Shown one piece after another: positions 7,664 through 14,474 of a DNA stretch of 23,061 nt. This stretch comes from Syntrophaceae bacterium UBA4059 (GTDB lineage Bacteria > Desulfobacterota > Syntrophia > Syntrophales > Smithellaceae). Position numbers and translations under genes: made by a program. The stretch spans positions 1 through 23,061 of the forward strand of contig DFZJ01000110.1 in assembly GCA_002382045.1 (NCBI GenBank), read 5' to 3'. The stretch's first letter is position 1. Each line of letters starts with the position of its first letter. The notes under the pieces are model-generated. The model ran no database searches, had not been told where the DNA came from, and saw only the letters and a list, made by a program, of their open reading frames with translations.

Positions 7664-8284
7664 TTACCGGACAGTGATTTCGACCCTGCGGTTTTTCGGC
7701 TCCGACGTGTTGTCCGGTGTGGCGACCAGCAGATTCCTTTCGCCATGGGATGCGATCGTCAGGTCATTCACCTGAATGCCGGCCTTTTTGATGAGTTCCG
7801 CAACAGACCGTGCCCGTTGCAGTCCGATCTGCTCATTGAATTCACTATCCCCCATGGTGTCCGTGTGGCCGATGACCGACACATCAGGCGCCGGATGCTT
7901 CCTTGCCGTTTCCACAATCTTCGGAATAAGCGCCTGCGACTCGTCTGTCAGCTCCGTACCGCCAGCCTTGTAGTAGAGCATGAAACTGACCGGAAGCGGC
8001 GGCTGTATTGCGATTGCTTCGCCGAAGTCCTTCTTGATCCTGTTTTCATCTACGGCATAAGGTGTGTTTGCCTTGCCGTCCAGATCAACGCCGGTTCGGG
8101 ACTTCGAAAGCAGAACGTCACTGTTTTCGCCGCTTGCTTCGGCCTTCGTACCGCTCACCGCCAGTTTCCCCACCGTTCCGTCCGCATTATCCATCAGTAC
8201 GACATACGATTTGGGTGTTGCGCAACTCGTTACCGCCAGCAGGATGGCAAAAAAGGTTAATCCTGTTTTTAAATTAAGGATCAT
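7664..8284 (-). CDS. OmpA-family peptidoglycan-associated lipoprotein
   Basis: From the ATG at 8284 the protein has 206 residues. A lipoprotein signal peptide ends in the lipobox VTSC, with Cys21 as the acylated residue. A 90-residue middle region is unrecognised. A C-terminal OmpA-like domain (about 105-206) carries the peptidoglycan-binding pattern GHTDTMGD...NEQIGLQRARSV and ends NRRVEITVR. I prefer 8284 over the upstream in-frame start at 8341: it is preceded by GGGAGGG at the right distance, the signal peptide begins there, and the longer form would run 19 codons into the fecR-domain gene. The start lies 2 bp after that gene's stop codon, so the two are probably translationally coupled. 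It would link the cyclase operon to the cell wall. Confidence 0.9.
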   Translation of the reverse strand: MILNLKTGLTFFAILLAVTSCATPKSYVVLMDNADGTVGKLAVSGTKAEASGENSDVLLSKSRTGVDLDGKANTPYAVDENRIKKDFGEAIAIQPPLPVSFMLYYKAGGTELTDESQALIPKIVETARKHPAPDVSVIGHTDTMGDSEFNEQIGLQRARSVAELIKKAGIQVNDLTIASHGERNLLVATPDNTSEPKNRRVEITVR

Positions 8285-8286
8285 GG

Positions 8287-8739
8287 CTATTCCCTCCCGT
8301 CTGATGGTTCCACTTTGACCAGGAAACGTGTTCCACGGCATCCGATCATGGCTGACGGTGTTTTTACGGTTACGGCTTGCGGTTTGAGTTTGGCGATGAC
8401 GCCCGACACGACCTGCATGGAACCTTTAGATATATTCGTCCCGAATTTCAGCTTACCGGTTCCTGGTGAATAGAGGTACTCGTCCACCGTCAGTTCAGTG
8501 TCCGGGCCAAATGACATCACGGTGTTGTCCTTGAACGTGACGCCCATGGCGCCCTTGGGCCCGGTTTTCAATGTATTTCCCATTTTAATCGGCGTGCCGA
8601 CCTGCGCGGTGTTCGCTTTTCCGGAATCGACGATTGTTGCGCTGCCCGATACTGTTTTGACGAACCCGATGGTATCCTGTGCCCATGCCGCAGGTACAGC
8701 CATAAGCAGCATTGTGATTGCCATGATGAAGCGGATCAT
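8287..8739 (-). CDS. Exported FecR-domain protein
   Basis: The 150-residue protein begins with a Sec signal peptide, probably cleaved after AAWA (residue 20). The rest is a FecR domain: GFVKTVSGSATI, the middle block GNTLKTGPKGAMGVTFKDN, then a C-terminal VKTPSAMIGCRGTRFLVKV, which corresponds to the usual VRTPTAVAGVRGTEF. There is no transmembrane anti-sigma segment, so it is a periplasmic FecR protein rather than an iron-citrate-type sigma regulator. AGGAGGAG precedes the ATG by 6 nt. It sits 16 bp after the cyclase gene and 2 bp before the OmpA-like lipoprotein gene. FecR proteins are often found next to CHASE2 cyclases, and a role as ligand or partner of the CHASE2 sensor is an inference from this proximity. 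Confidence 0.9.
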   Translation of the reverse strand: MIRFIMAITMLLMAVPAAWAQDTIGFVKTVSGSATIVDSGKANTAQVGTPIKMGNTLKTGPKGAMGVTFKDNTVMSFGPDTELTVDEYLYSPGTGKLKFGTNISKGSMQVVSGVIAKLKPQAVTVKTPSAMIGCRGTRFLVKVEPSDGRE

Positions 8740-8755
8740 TGTTTGCTCCTCCTGT

Positions 8756-10900
8756 TTATTTTTCCTCTAGAATTATTATATCACCCTGCTCACCGGACTG
8801 CAACCGTCTCAGATGAAGTATGACCAGCGGGTCTTGCGGCCTTTCACCGGCCAGTTTTTCGAAAGTTTCGAAGGCGAGAGGATCTTTCTTCTGCAGCAGC
8901 TCAAACGCCTTTTCGTAAGCGACGTCGCGCTCAGACTTCCCGTTTTTTTCTCCTGATTTCGTCATGGGTTCGTAGACCATCAGGGGTTTTGTTTTTCCCT
9001 TCAGCACCACAGAGCCCACGGGTCTGACAACGGCTTCAGGGCAGCCCAGGAGGGTTGCCTCGGACACACAGATCAGCGTTCCCAGATGCTTGTTGACACT
9101 TTCCAGTCTGGCGGCTGTATTGACGGCGTCACCCAGCGCACGATAGTCAAACATGGTTGAACCGCCGAAGTTTCCGACAATGACCTCGCCTGTGTGGATA
9201 CCGATGCGGGTTTGCCCGAAGGGGATACCTTTGGCGATGTAATCATTTGCATAGGATGTTGCAAAAGTGTGCATTTCCAGCGCGCACTGAAGCGCCCGCG
9301 CACGATGATCCTCTTGGATCACGGGTGCCGAGAACATGATCGCAACAGCGTCTCCGACAATCCGGTCGAGAGTGCCGCCATGATGGAAAGCGATCGTGAT
9401 CATCCGATCGAGATACGCATTGAGAATCGAAACCGCATCAGCCGGGTCCATTTTTTCCATGAGGCTTGTAAAACTGGTGAGGTCCGTGAAAATGAAACTG
9501 CATTCCTGGCGTCGGCCACCCAGTTCCAGTTGGTCGGGGTGATCGACTAGATAATCAACGCGATTGGGGGACACATAGCGCGAAAAAGCCGCCCGGACCC
9601 AGCGTTGACGCCGCTCGCTGGTCATGTGGTGAACGATGCTGCCCAGGATGAAGGTGACCAGAAGCGCCAGCCCCGGTGTGACGGGGTCCAAAAGCAGACC
9701 ATAATGGGTAAATGTGGTCCAGGCGCCCCAGAAGGAGGCGAGAAGAACCAAAGCGGTGACGCTGGCCGAGACGAGGGCCGGAGTGGCAAGAGCGATGATT
9801 CCGATGATCAGCCCTCCGAGCACAATTAGCAGGGCTTCGATGGCTCCTGCCCAGGAAGGCCGCGTGATATAGGTCCCTGATAAAATCTGTTCCAGCGCCT
9901 GGGTGTGTACCTCAACGCCGGGAATAATGGTTCCCATCGGACTGAATCGGAGATCCATGAGGCCGTGCGCCGAAGTGCCGATCAGTAAGATGTGGCCCTC
10001 CACCTGTTCCCGGGGTACCTGACCGGCAAGCACTTTCCAGGCCGGAATGTAACGATCCGGGACGGGGCGTGTGTAATGCACCCAGATTTCCCCCTGAGGT
10101 GTTGTCGGAACCGTCATTCCGCCGATGCGGACCTCCTGAATACCGACCCCCTTTTGCGTCAGAGTTTTCACGATGTAATTGCGCTGCCCCTGCGCCACCC
10201 GAAGGGATTCCGCGGCAAGTGACGGCATCACCTGGTCTTGCCGCCTGATCATTAAAGGGATGCGGCGAACAACGCCATCCGAATCCGGAATGAATGTTAA
10301 GGCGCCGTTTCCCGCCGCCGCACTGGCCAGAGGCGGAATCGACGCCACCGTACTGGTGAATGAATAAAGAAAAGGAAGCGGAGATTCTCCCGAAAAGATG
10401 ACGCGAAAAGGGCGTGGGGGGAAAGGTCGAGCCGGAGTTTCCTGTCCGGTCGCAAAACCAAGGACGACGCGCCCCTGGCGCAGGGTTTGGGTCAGGACAT
10501 CATCGTGATCGGGAAGACTTTCCAGCCGATGACGGAGATCATCGGGAAGATTCCAGGTGGCGGACATTGCTTGGGGCGATGTCCGGTCCGGTTCGGCAAA
10601 TACAATGTCCAGACTGATGGCGGCTGCCCCATCATTTTGGAGACGCCGGATCAGTTCGGCGACCCGTGTACGCGGCCAGGGCCACTGTCCCAATCGCTTC
10701 AGACTTTCTTCGTCAACATCGATGATACGAACAGAGGCGTATTGATAGGGGCGCGGGTGCCAGCGCTGATATTGATCGAAAACGGCGTTTCGCAGCACCT
10801 GCAGCGGCAAGGGTTCGAAAAGAAAGAGTGCGGCGCCAAAGACAATGGCGACAAAGGGCGCCAGCATGCCAAAGGTGAGTTTGGAAAAGAACTTCATCAT
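8756..10900 (-). CDS. CHASE2-domain class III adenylate/guanylate cyclase
   Basis: From the ATG at 10900 the protein has 714 residues. It has an N-terminal membrane anchor (about 8-30), an extracytoplasmic CHASE2 sensor domain (about 30-325), three closely spaced membrane segments (about 345-435) and a cytoplasmic class III cyclase domain (about 460-640). Metal ligands are Asp473 (FIFTDLTSF) and Asp517 (RIVGD). Transition-state residues are Asn594 and Arg598 in GDAVNTAARLE. The base-selecting position of KxxGD adenylate cyclases is Arg513 here, so the product (cAMP or cGMP) is uncertain. A 60-residue charged tail follows the catalytic domain. The start at 10900 follows AGGATGGTGGA and gives a normal anchor; a longer form from TTG at 10951 would abut the stop of the upstream gene. 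It belongs to the minus-strand operon with the HD-GYP regulator and the FecR/OmpA genes. Confidence 0.92.
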   Translation of the reverse strand: MMKFFSKLTFGMLAPFVAIVFGAALFLFEPLPLQVLRNAVFDQYQRWHPRPYQYASVRIIDVDEESLKRLGQWPWPRTRVAELIRRLQNDGAAAISLDIVFAEPDRTSPQAMSATWNLPDDLRHRLESLPDHDDVLTQTLRQGRVVLGFATGQETPARPFPPRPFRVIFSGESPLPFLYSFTSTVASIPPLASAAAGNGALTFIPDSDGVVRRIPLMIRRQDQVMPSLAAESLRVAQGQRNYIVKTLTQKGVGIQEVRIGGMTVPTTPQGEIWVHYTRPVPDRYIPAWKVLAGQVPREQVEGHILLIGTSAHGLMDLRFSPMGTIIPGVEVHTQALEQILSGTYITRPSWAGAIEALLIVLGGLIIGIIALATPALVSASVTALVLLASFWGAWTTFTHYGLLLDPVTPGLALLVTFILGSIVHHMTSERRQRWVRAAFSRYVSPNRVDYLVDHPDQLELGGRRQECSFIFTDLTSFTSLMEKMDPADAVSILNAYLDRMITIAFHHGGTLDRIVGDAVAIMFSAPVIQEDHRARALQCALEMHTFATSYANDYIAKGIPFGQTRIGIHTGEVIVGNFGGSTMFDYRALGDAVNTAARLESVNKHLGTLICVSEATLLGCPEAVVRPVGSVVLKGKTKPLMVYEPMTKSGEKNGKSERDVAYEKAFELLQKKDPLAFETFEKLAGERPQDPLVILHLRRLQSGEQGDIIILEEK

Positions 10901-10951
10901 TCCACCATCCTGTTCATAAAAATAATATGATAGAATATCCGGCAGATGCAA

Positions 10952-12355
10952 TCAGGTTTTGCGTTTCATGTCCATAAAGTCCAATTCGGGAATGGATATG
11001 TCTACCTGAAAAGGAGAGAGCTTCTTAAACTCATCGACGCAATCCGGGCAAAGCTGTGAGCCCCGGACATCTTCAATGATGGCCATGGCATCCTCATGGC
11101 TCATGCCGCGACGGTATGGACGATTGCTGGTCAGCGCGTGATACGTATCCGCAACGGCCGCTACTCTGGCCCAGAGGACTATATTATCGCCCTTGAGTCC
11201 GTGGGGATACCCTTTGCCGTCAAAGCGTTCGTGATGATGAAGAATGACGGGCAGCAGCGGTTGAATACTCGGGATGGCTCCCAAAATGTTAGCTCCGATG
11301 ACCGGGTGCTGCTGGATGATGGAAAATTCTTTTCCGGTGAGTTGATCGGGTTTCAGCAGGATGGAATCCGGGATGCCGATTTTTCCGATGTCATGGAGCT
11401 TTGCGGCGATGATCATGGAATCGATGGTCTCTGCGTCGGCGTTCATTTGTTTTGCTATCAGAGCAACAATCCTGGCGACCTCTTCGGAATGACCCCTTGT
11501 ATAGGGGTCACGTGCTTCCAGGGCGGAAATAAGACTGGTAATGCCGGCCAGCATCATTTTCTGCTCGGCATCAAGACGCTCTTTTTCTTTGAGCAGGATC
11601 AGAAACTGATTCGACAGCAGCCTTTCAACGGTGATCACGATTTGGTCCAGGTTAAAGGGTTTGATCAGATAACCGGAAGCACCCCAGTGTATGAGGCGGC
11701 GCATAATGGCCCTGTCGCTGTTTGCGCTCATGATGATCAGGGGGATGCCTGCCAGGTTCGGGTCGGCATGAATGGTTTTGCAGAACTCAACCCCGTCCAT
11801 TTCGGGCATGTTGATGTCGCTGATAATCAGGTCGGGCCGTTGTTCATCAATGCGGTTAAAGGCCTTTTTTCCGTTTTCCGCCGTCATCACATGGAAGCCG
11901 GCTTCTTCAAGAGCCTTTGATACAAGCTGGCGGATGGTTGCGGAATCATCGACAACTAAAATGCAGCGGCTGCGGGAAAAAAGGGACTGTTTCAGCACCT
12001 TTTCTATGACTCCGTTTAACTGGAGATGGGCTTCCGACTTTGCAACGTAGGCGGCGGCGCCTACGTTAAATCCCTGTTCAATGCTCCTGTCATCAGCAAG
12101 AGAGCTGAGGATAATGACGGGGATACCCCGTGTACGGGCATCATCTTTCAATCGCCGGCAAAGGCCAAAGCCGTCCAGTCTTGGCATTTCCACGTCGGCG
12201 ATGATCAGGTCGAAATCGTCATGAAGCGCCGCTTCCCAGGCCTGCTCTCCGTCCTCCGCCTGGGTGACCCGCGCGCCGTAAGCTTCCATCTGCCTGGTCA
12301 GTGCTTTCCGAATGGTGGCGCTGTCATCGACAATGAGAAAAAGGGGTTGATCCAC
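10952..12355 (-). CDS. Response regulator with two receiver domains and HD-GYP c-di-GMP phosphodiesterase output
   Basis: The 467-residue cytoplasmic protein contains REC1 (about 4-122, phospho-acceptor Asp54 in ADVEMPRLDG), REC2 (about 130-247, Asp180 in SDINMPEMDG, with Lys232) and an HD-GYP domain (about 265-430). The last has HD at 321-322 (LHDIGKIGIPD) and the intact HHERFDGKGYP at 374-384, so hydrolysis of cyclic di-GMP is expected. REC1 has a Lys at 106 in VAKSEAH rather than the usual KP, a mildly divergent face. The start is GTG at 12355 with AAGGA 9 nt upstream and lies 23 bp after the secreted-protein gene. No kinase is in this operon; the converging cNBD-histidine kinase is the nearest candidate phosphodonor. 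Confidence 0.94.
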   Translation of the reverse strand: MDQPLFLIVDDSATIRKALTRQMEAYGARVTQAEDGEQAWEAALHDDFDLIIADVEMPRLDGFGLCRRLKDDARTRGIPVIILSSLADDRSIEQGFNVGAAAYVAKSEAHLQLNGVIEKVLKQSLFSRSRCILVVDDSATIRQLVSKALEEAGFHVMTAENGKKAFNRIDEQRPDLIISDINMPEMDGVEFCKTIHADPNLAGIPLIIMSANSDRAIMRRLIHWGASGYLIKPFNLDQIVITVERLLSNQFLILLKEKERLDAEQKMMLAGITSLISALEARDPYTRGHSEEVARIVALIAKQMNADAETIDSMIIAAKLHDIGKIGIPDSILLKPDQLTGKEFSIIQQHPVIGANILGAIPSIQPLLPVILHHHERFDGKGYPHGLKGDNIVLWARVAAVADTYHALTSNRPYRRGMSHEDAMAIIEDVRGSQLCPDCVDEFKKLSPFQVDISIPELDFMDMKRKT

Positions 12356-12378
12356 AGACAGAGATCCTTTCTTCGAGT

Positions 12379-12822
12379 TTATCTGTAAAAAATTACACCG
12401 TTACTCCATTCAATTCGATTTGCGGTGTTCTGAGGCGTTGCCACGATTCGGCCGTTTGCGCTCCCCGAACCATTGGCGCCGCTCCATGATGCGCTGATTG
12501 TATTGCCGTTGATCGTCCCTTGTCCCTTTTCACGGATAGGCTTCAATACTTCCCAGGTAAATGAATTTCCTGACTGCGTGATCTGATATTGAAATCCGAT
12601 GCTGCTGTTCCATGTGCCGTCGATGGACCGTATTACTTCATCCGGTGTAAACTCGATCATCTTTATGTCCTTGCTGTTCAGAGGCAATTTTATGGTTTGT
12701 CCATCATGGGTTGTAATTTTCATTTCTGCCCAACCGGTCTGGATCAGCAAGAAAGTTGATATCAGTAATACCAAAAGAACAATCATTTTTTTTATTAAAT
12801 TATTTTTAATGACCTTTTGCAT
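12379..12822 (-). CDS. Exported protein of unknown function, first gene of the cyclase operon
   Basis: The 147-residue product starts with a charged N-terminus (MQKVIKNNLIKK), a hydrophobic core and a probable cleavage site after TGWA (residue 32). The mature part of about 115 residues is rich in Ser, Thr, Gly and Asn and looks beta-stranded (GTWNSSIGFQYQITQSG, GQGTINGNTISASWSGANG), ending EWSNGVIFYR. I do not recognise a family; small periplasmic ligand-binding or lipocalin-like beta proteins look similar in general character. AAGGAGG stands about 10 nt before the ATG. It precedes the REC-REC-HD-GYP gene by 23 bp and probably shares its transcript, which suggests a role as an envelope input for the signalling genes. 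Confidence 0.75.
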   Translation of the reverse strand: MQKVIKNNLIKKMIVLLVLLISTFLLIQTGWAEMKITTHDGQTIKLPLNSKDIKMIEFTPDEVIRSIDGTWNSSIGFQYQITQSGNSFTWEVLKPIREKGQGTINGNTISASWSGANGSGSANGRIVATPQNTANRIEWSNGVIFYR

Positions 12823-12891
12823 CTCTCATCTGCCTCCTTGCGTATTGAAAATTCTCCGTTGTTTGCAGGCGGACCCTTTCCTATCAGGCGG

Positions 12892-13467
12892 TCAGGGTGT
12901 TGCCGCTTTTCTTCCCAGCTCAAATGCCTCCTTGATGGCCGCTTCGTTGTTGGTAATGTCCCCCTTGTTGGTGGCGGAGGCCATAACGGCGCCGAGCCAG
13001 GTTAATTTTGTCAAGTCAGCCGTGGACTTAAAGCTGTGGACAATCGGGTCAGCCGTCTGCACGTTCGGTTCTCCGCAAACCGTGATCAGGCCGATGCGTT
13101 TGGCGCGCATTTTCGGATAGTAAATCTTCTGCCAGCGCCATTCTTCATCAAAGAAAACACACCACCGGTCCAGATACGCTTTCATCTGCGCGGTCATTGA
13201 CCAGAAATAAACCGGGCAGCTGTGGATGACGGCGTAGGCATCCAGAATTTTTTTCTGAACTTCCTGCATATCGTCCTTGACGGCGCAGATACCCGTTTTT
13301 TTGCATTTTTTGCAGTCCTTGCAGCCGGAAATGTGTTTGCGATCGAGGATAATTTTTTCCACGGAATCCGCCCCGGCATCTTTGGCGCCGGCCAGTGCCT
13401 GGCTTAAAAGAACATCGCTGTTCCCGCCGATTCGCGGGCTTCCCAAAATGCCGAGTATGTTCATCAT
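12892..13467 (-). CDS. Flavodoxin-fold NAD(P)H reductase, iron-sulfur flavoprotein-like
   Basis: The 191-residue protein has the FMN-phosphate loop GSPRIGGNSD near the N-terminus (residues 9-18) and the flavodoxin-like blocks CPVYFWSMTAQMKAYLDRW and ITVCGEPN. Four cysteines, Cys49, Cys52, Cys55 and Cys61 (C-x2-C-x2-C-x5-C), match the compact 4Fe-4S motif of archaeal and anaerobe iron-sulfur flavoproteins (Isf). It probably moves electrons between a reduced carrier and an acceptor such as oxygen, peroxide or a quinone; the true partner is unknown. AGGAGG precedes the ATG at 13467; the next ATG codon is equally usable. It is divergent from the glycerophosphodiesterase gene and shares its promoter region. 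A 69-bp gap separates it from the signalling operon downstream, with no visible terminator, so read-through into that operon is possible. Confidence 0.88.
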   Translation of the reverse strand: MMNILGILGSPRIGGNSDVLLSQALAGAKDAGADSVEKIILDRKHISGCKDCKKCKKTGICAVKDDMQEVQKKILDAYAVIHSCPVYFWSMTAQMKAYLDRWCVFFDEEWRWQKIYYPKMRAKRIGLITVCGEPNVQTADPIVHSFKSTADLTKLTWLGAVMASATNKGDITNNEAAIKEAFELGRKAATP

Positions 13468-13518
13468 TATCCTCCTGAAGAATTTGCATTAAAAAATTTG
13501 TGGATATTGGTTCAAGTA

Positions 13519-13547
13519 TTGATAACAATTTCGGTATGTTTTGTAAA
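13519..13547. promoter_or_regulatory. Candidate bidirectional promoter between the flavoprotein and glycerophosphodiesterase genes
   Basis: Read on the plus strand the block is TTGATA, 17 bp, TGTAAA. Read on the minus strand it is TTTACA, 17 bp, TATCAA. In each direction the -35 matches 5 of 6 consensus positions and the -10 matches 4 of 6. Predicted leaders are about 45 nt for the minus gene and 66 nt for the plus gene. Confidence 0.4.
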
Positions 13548-13619
13548 CAATAAAAAATGAAGAACTCTATCTTTAAATGTGCTACAAAATGACTGTCATA
13601 TCCTATCAAGGTGTTAGAA

Positions 13620-14408
13620 ATGATCGGACCTTCCCGTCAATGCAAACAGGATTTCACCATTATCGCCCATCGGGGCGCGTCGGCTTATTACCCGGAAAAT
13701 ACCCTTGTCGCGTTCGCGGGCGCAATCACCATGGCAGCTGACATGGTGGAGCTTGATGTCCAGCTCACGGCGGACGGCGAGGTTGTTGTTTTTCATGATG
13801 AAAAAATCAACCGCTGCACAAATGGCAAGGGCGCCATTGCTGATTATACGCTTGCCCGTCTGAAAAAACTGGATGCCGGGAGCTGGTTTGCTGAGAACTA
13901 CGCGGATGTCCGGGTTCCAACGCTTGCGGAAGTTCTGAAATTCTGTCAGAACAAAATTGCTGTTAATATTGAGATCAAGACCGAAGCGGTGACGGATAAA
14001 ATTTCCGGCGGGATAGAAGAAAAATGTCTGAAGGTTGTCAATCACATCGGAATGCGTGATCATGTCGTTTTTTCCAGTTTCGATCCCCGCGCCATTGGTC
14101 ATCTCAAACAAATCGACTGTCTGTCCCCCGCAGCCGTTCTTTTTGAAAAAAAATATTACGGATCGAAGATGCCTTCACAGATTGTTGAATCACTGGGCGC
14201 TGATGCATTCAACTGCTCTGCGCGCGAGCTTAACGGAAAATGGCTGGCAGATCTGAAGCAGTACGGCATCCCGGTGAATGTCTATACGGTCAATGATGAA
14301 AAGAAAATGATGCGGTTGCTGACCCTGGGGGTCAACGGTATTTTCACGAACAGGCCGGATGTATTAAAGCGTGTGCTGGCGGATTTTCTGGTGAAAAGTA
14401 AAGAGTGA
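13620..14408 (+). CDS. Glycerophosphodiester phosphodiesterase
   Basis: This hydrolyses glycerophosphodiesters from phospholipid breakdown to glycerol-3-phosphate and an alcohol. The 262-residue product is a complete GDPD TIM-barrel domain with the hallmark HRGASAYYPENT (His17, Arg18, Glu26), ELDVQ (Glu44, Asp46) and FHD (His59), plus ELDAGSWF-type and VYTVND blocks near the C-terminus. There is no signal peptide, so it is cytoplasmic, like UgpQ. I choose the ATG at 13620 because AAGGTG (13608-13613) stands 6 nt before it; the in-frame GTG at 13611 lies inside that ribosome-binding site. The last codons (GTG AAA AGT AAA GAG TGA) run in phase with the 7-bp periodicity of the repeat that follows, and the stop codon lies inside the first perfect repeat unit. 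uvrC begins 66 bp downstream. Confidence 0.93.
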   Translation: MIGPSRQCKQDFTIIAHRGASAYYPENTLVAFAGAITMAADMVELDVQLTADGEVVVFHDEKINRCTNGKGAIADYTLARLKKLDAGSWFAENYADVRVPTLAEVLKFCQNKIAVNIEIKTEAVTDKISGGIEEKCLKVVNHIGMRDHVVFSSFDPRAIGHLKQIDCLSPAAVLFEKKYYGSKMPSQIVESLGADAFNCSARELNGKWLADLKQYGIPVNVYTVNDEKKMMRLLTLGVNGIFTNRPDVLKRVLADFLVKSKE

Positions 14409-14460
14409 ATGGTGAATGGTGGATGGTGGATGGTGGATGGTGGATGGTGAATGGTGGATG
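14405..14460 (+). repeat. Heptamer tandem repeat, eight copies of GTGRATG
   Basis: Eight head-to-tail 7-bp units occupy 14405-14460. The order of the variable base is A, A, G, G, G, G, A, G. Period-7 variants flank the tract: GTGAAAA and GTAAAGA upstream (14391-14404), GTGAAAA and GATATTG downstream (14461-14474). Unit 1 contains the glycerophosphodiesterase stop codon, and the tract ends 14 bp before the preferred uvrC start. Each unit carries an ATG and a GGTGG purine-rich stretch. Because 7 is not a multiple of 3, successive ATGs fall in successive frames. Confidence 0.95.
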
Positions 14461-14474
14461 GTGAAAAGATATTG

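Noticed and set aside
11096..11920. Plus-strand 274-codon open frame
   Set aside because: Antisense to the REC-REC-HD-GYP gene, which has intact motifs across the whole stretch.
14405..14460. CRISPR array
   Set aside because: The repeats are 7 bp, contiguous and without spacers; no cas genes are present.
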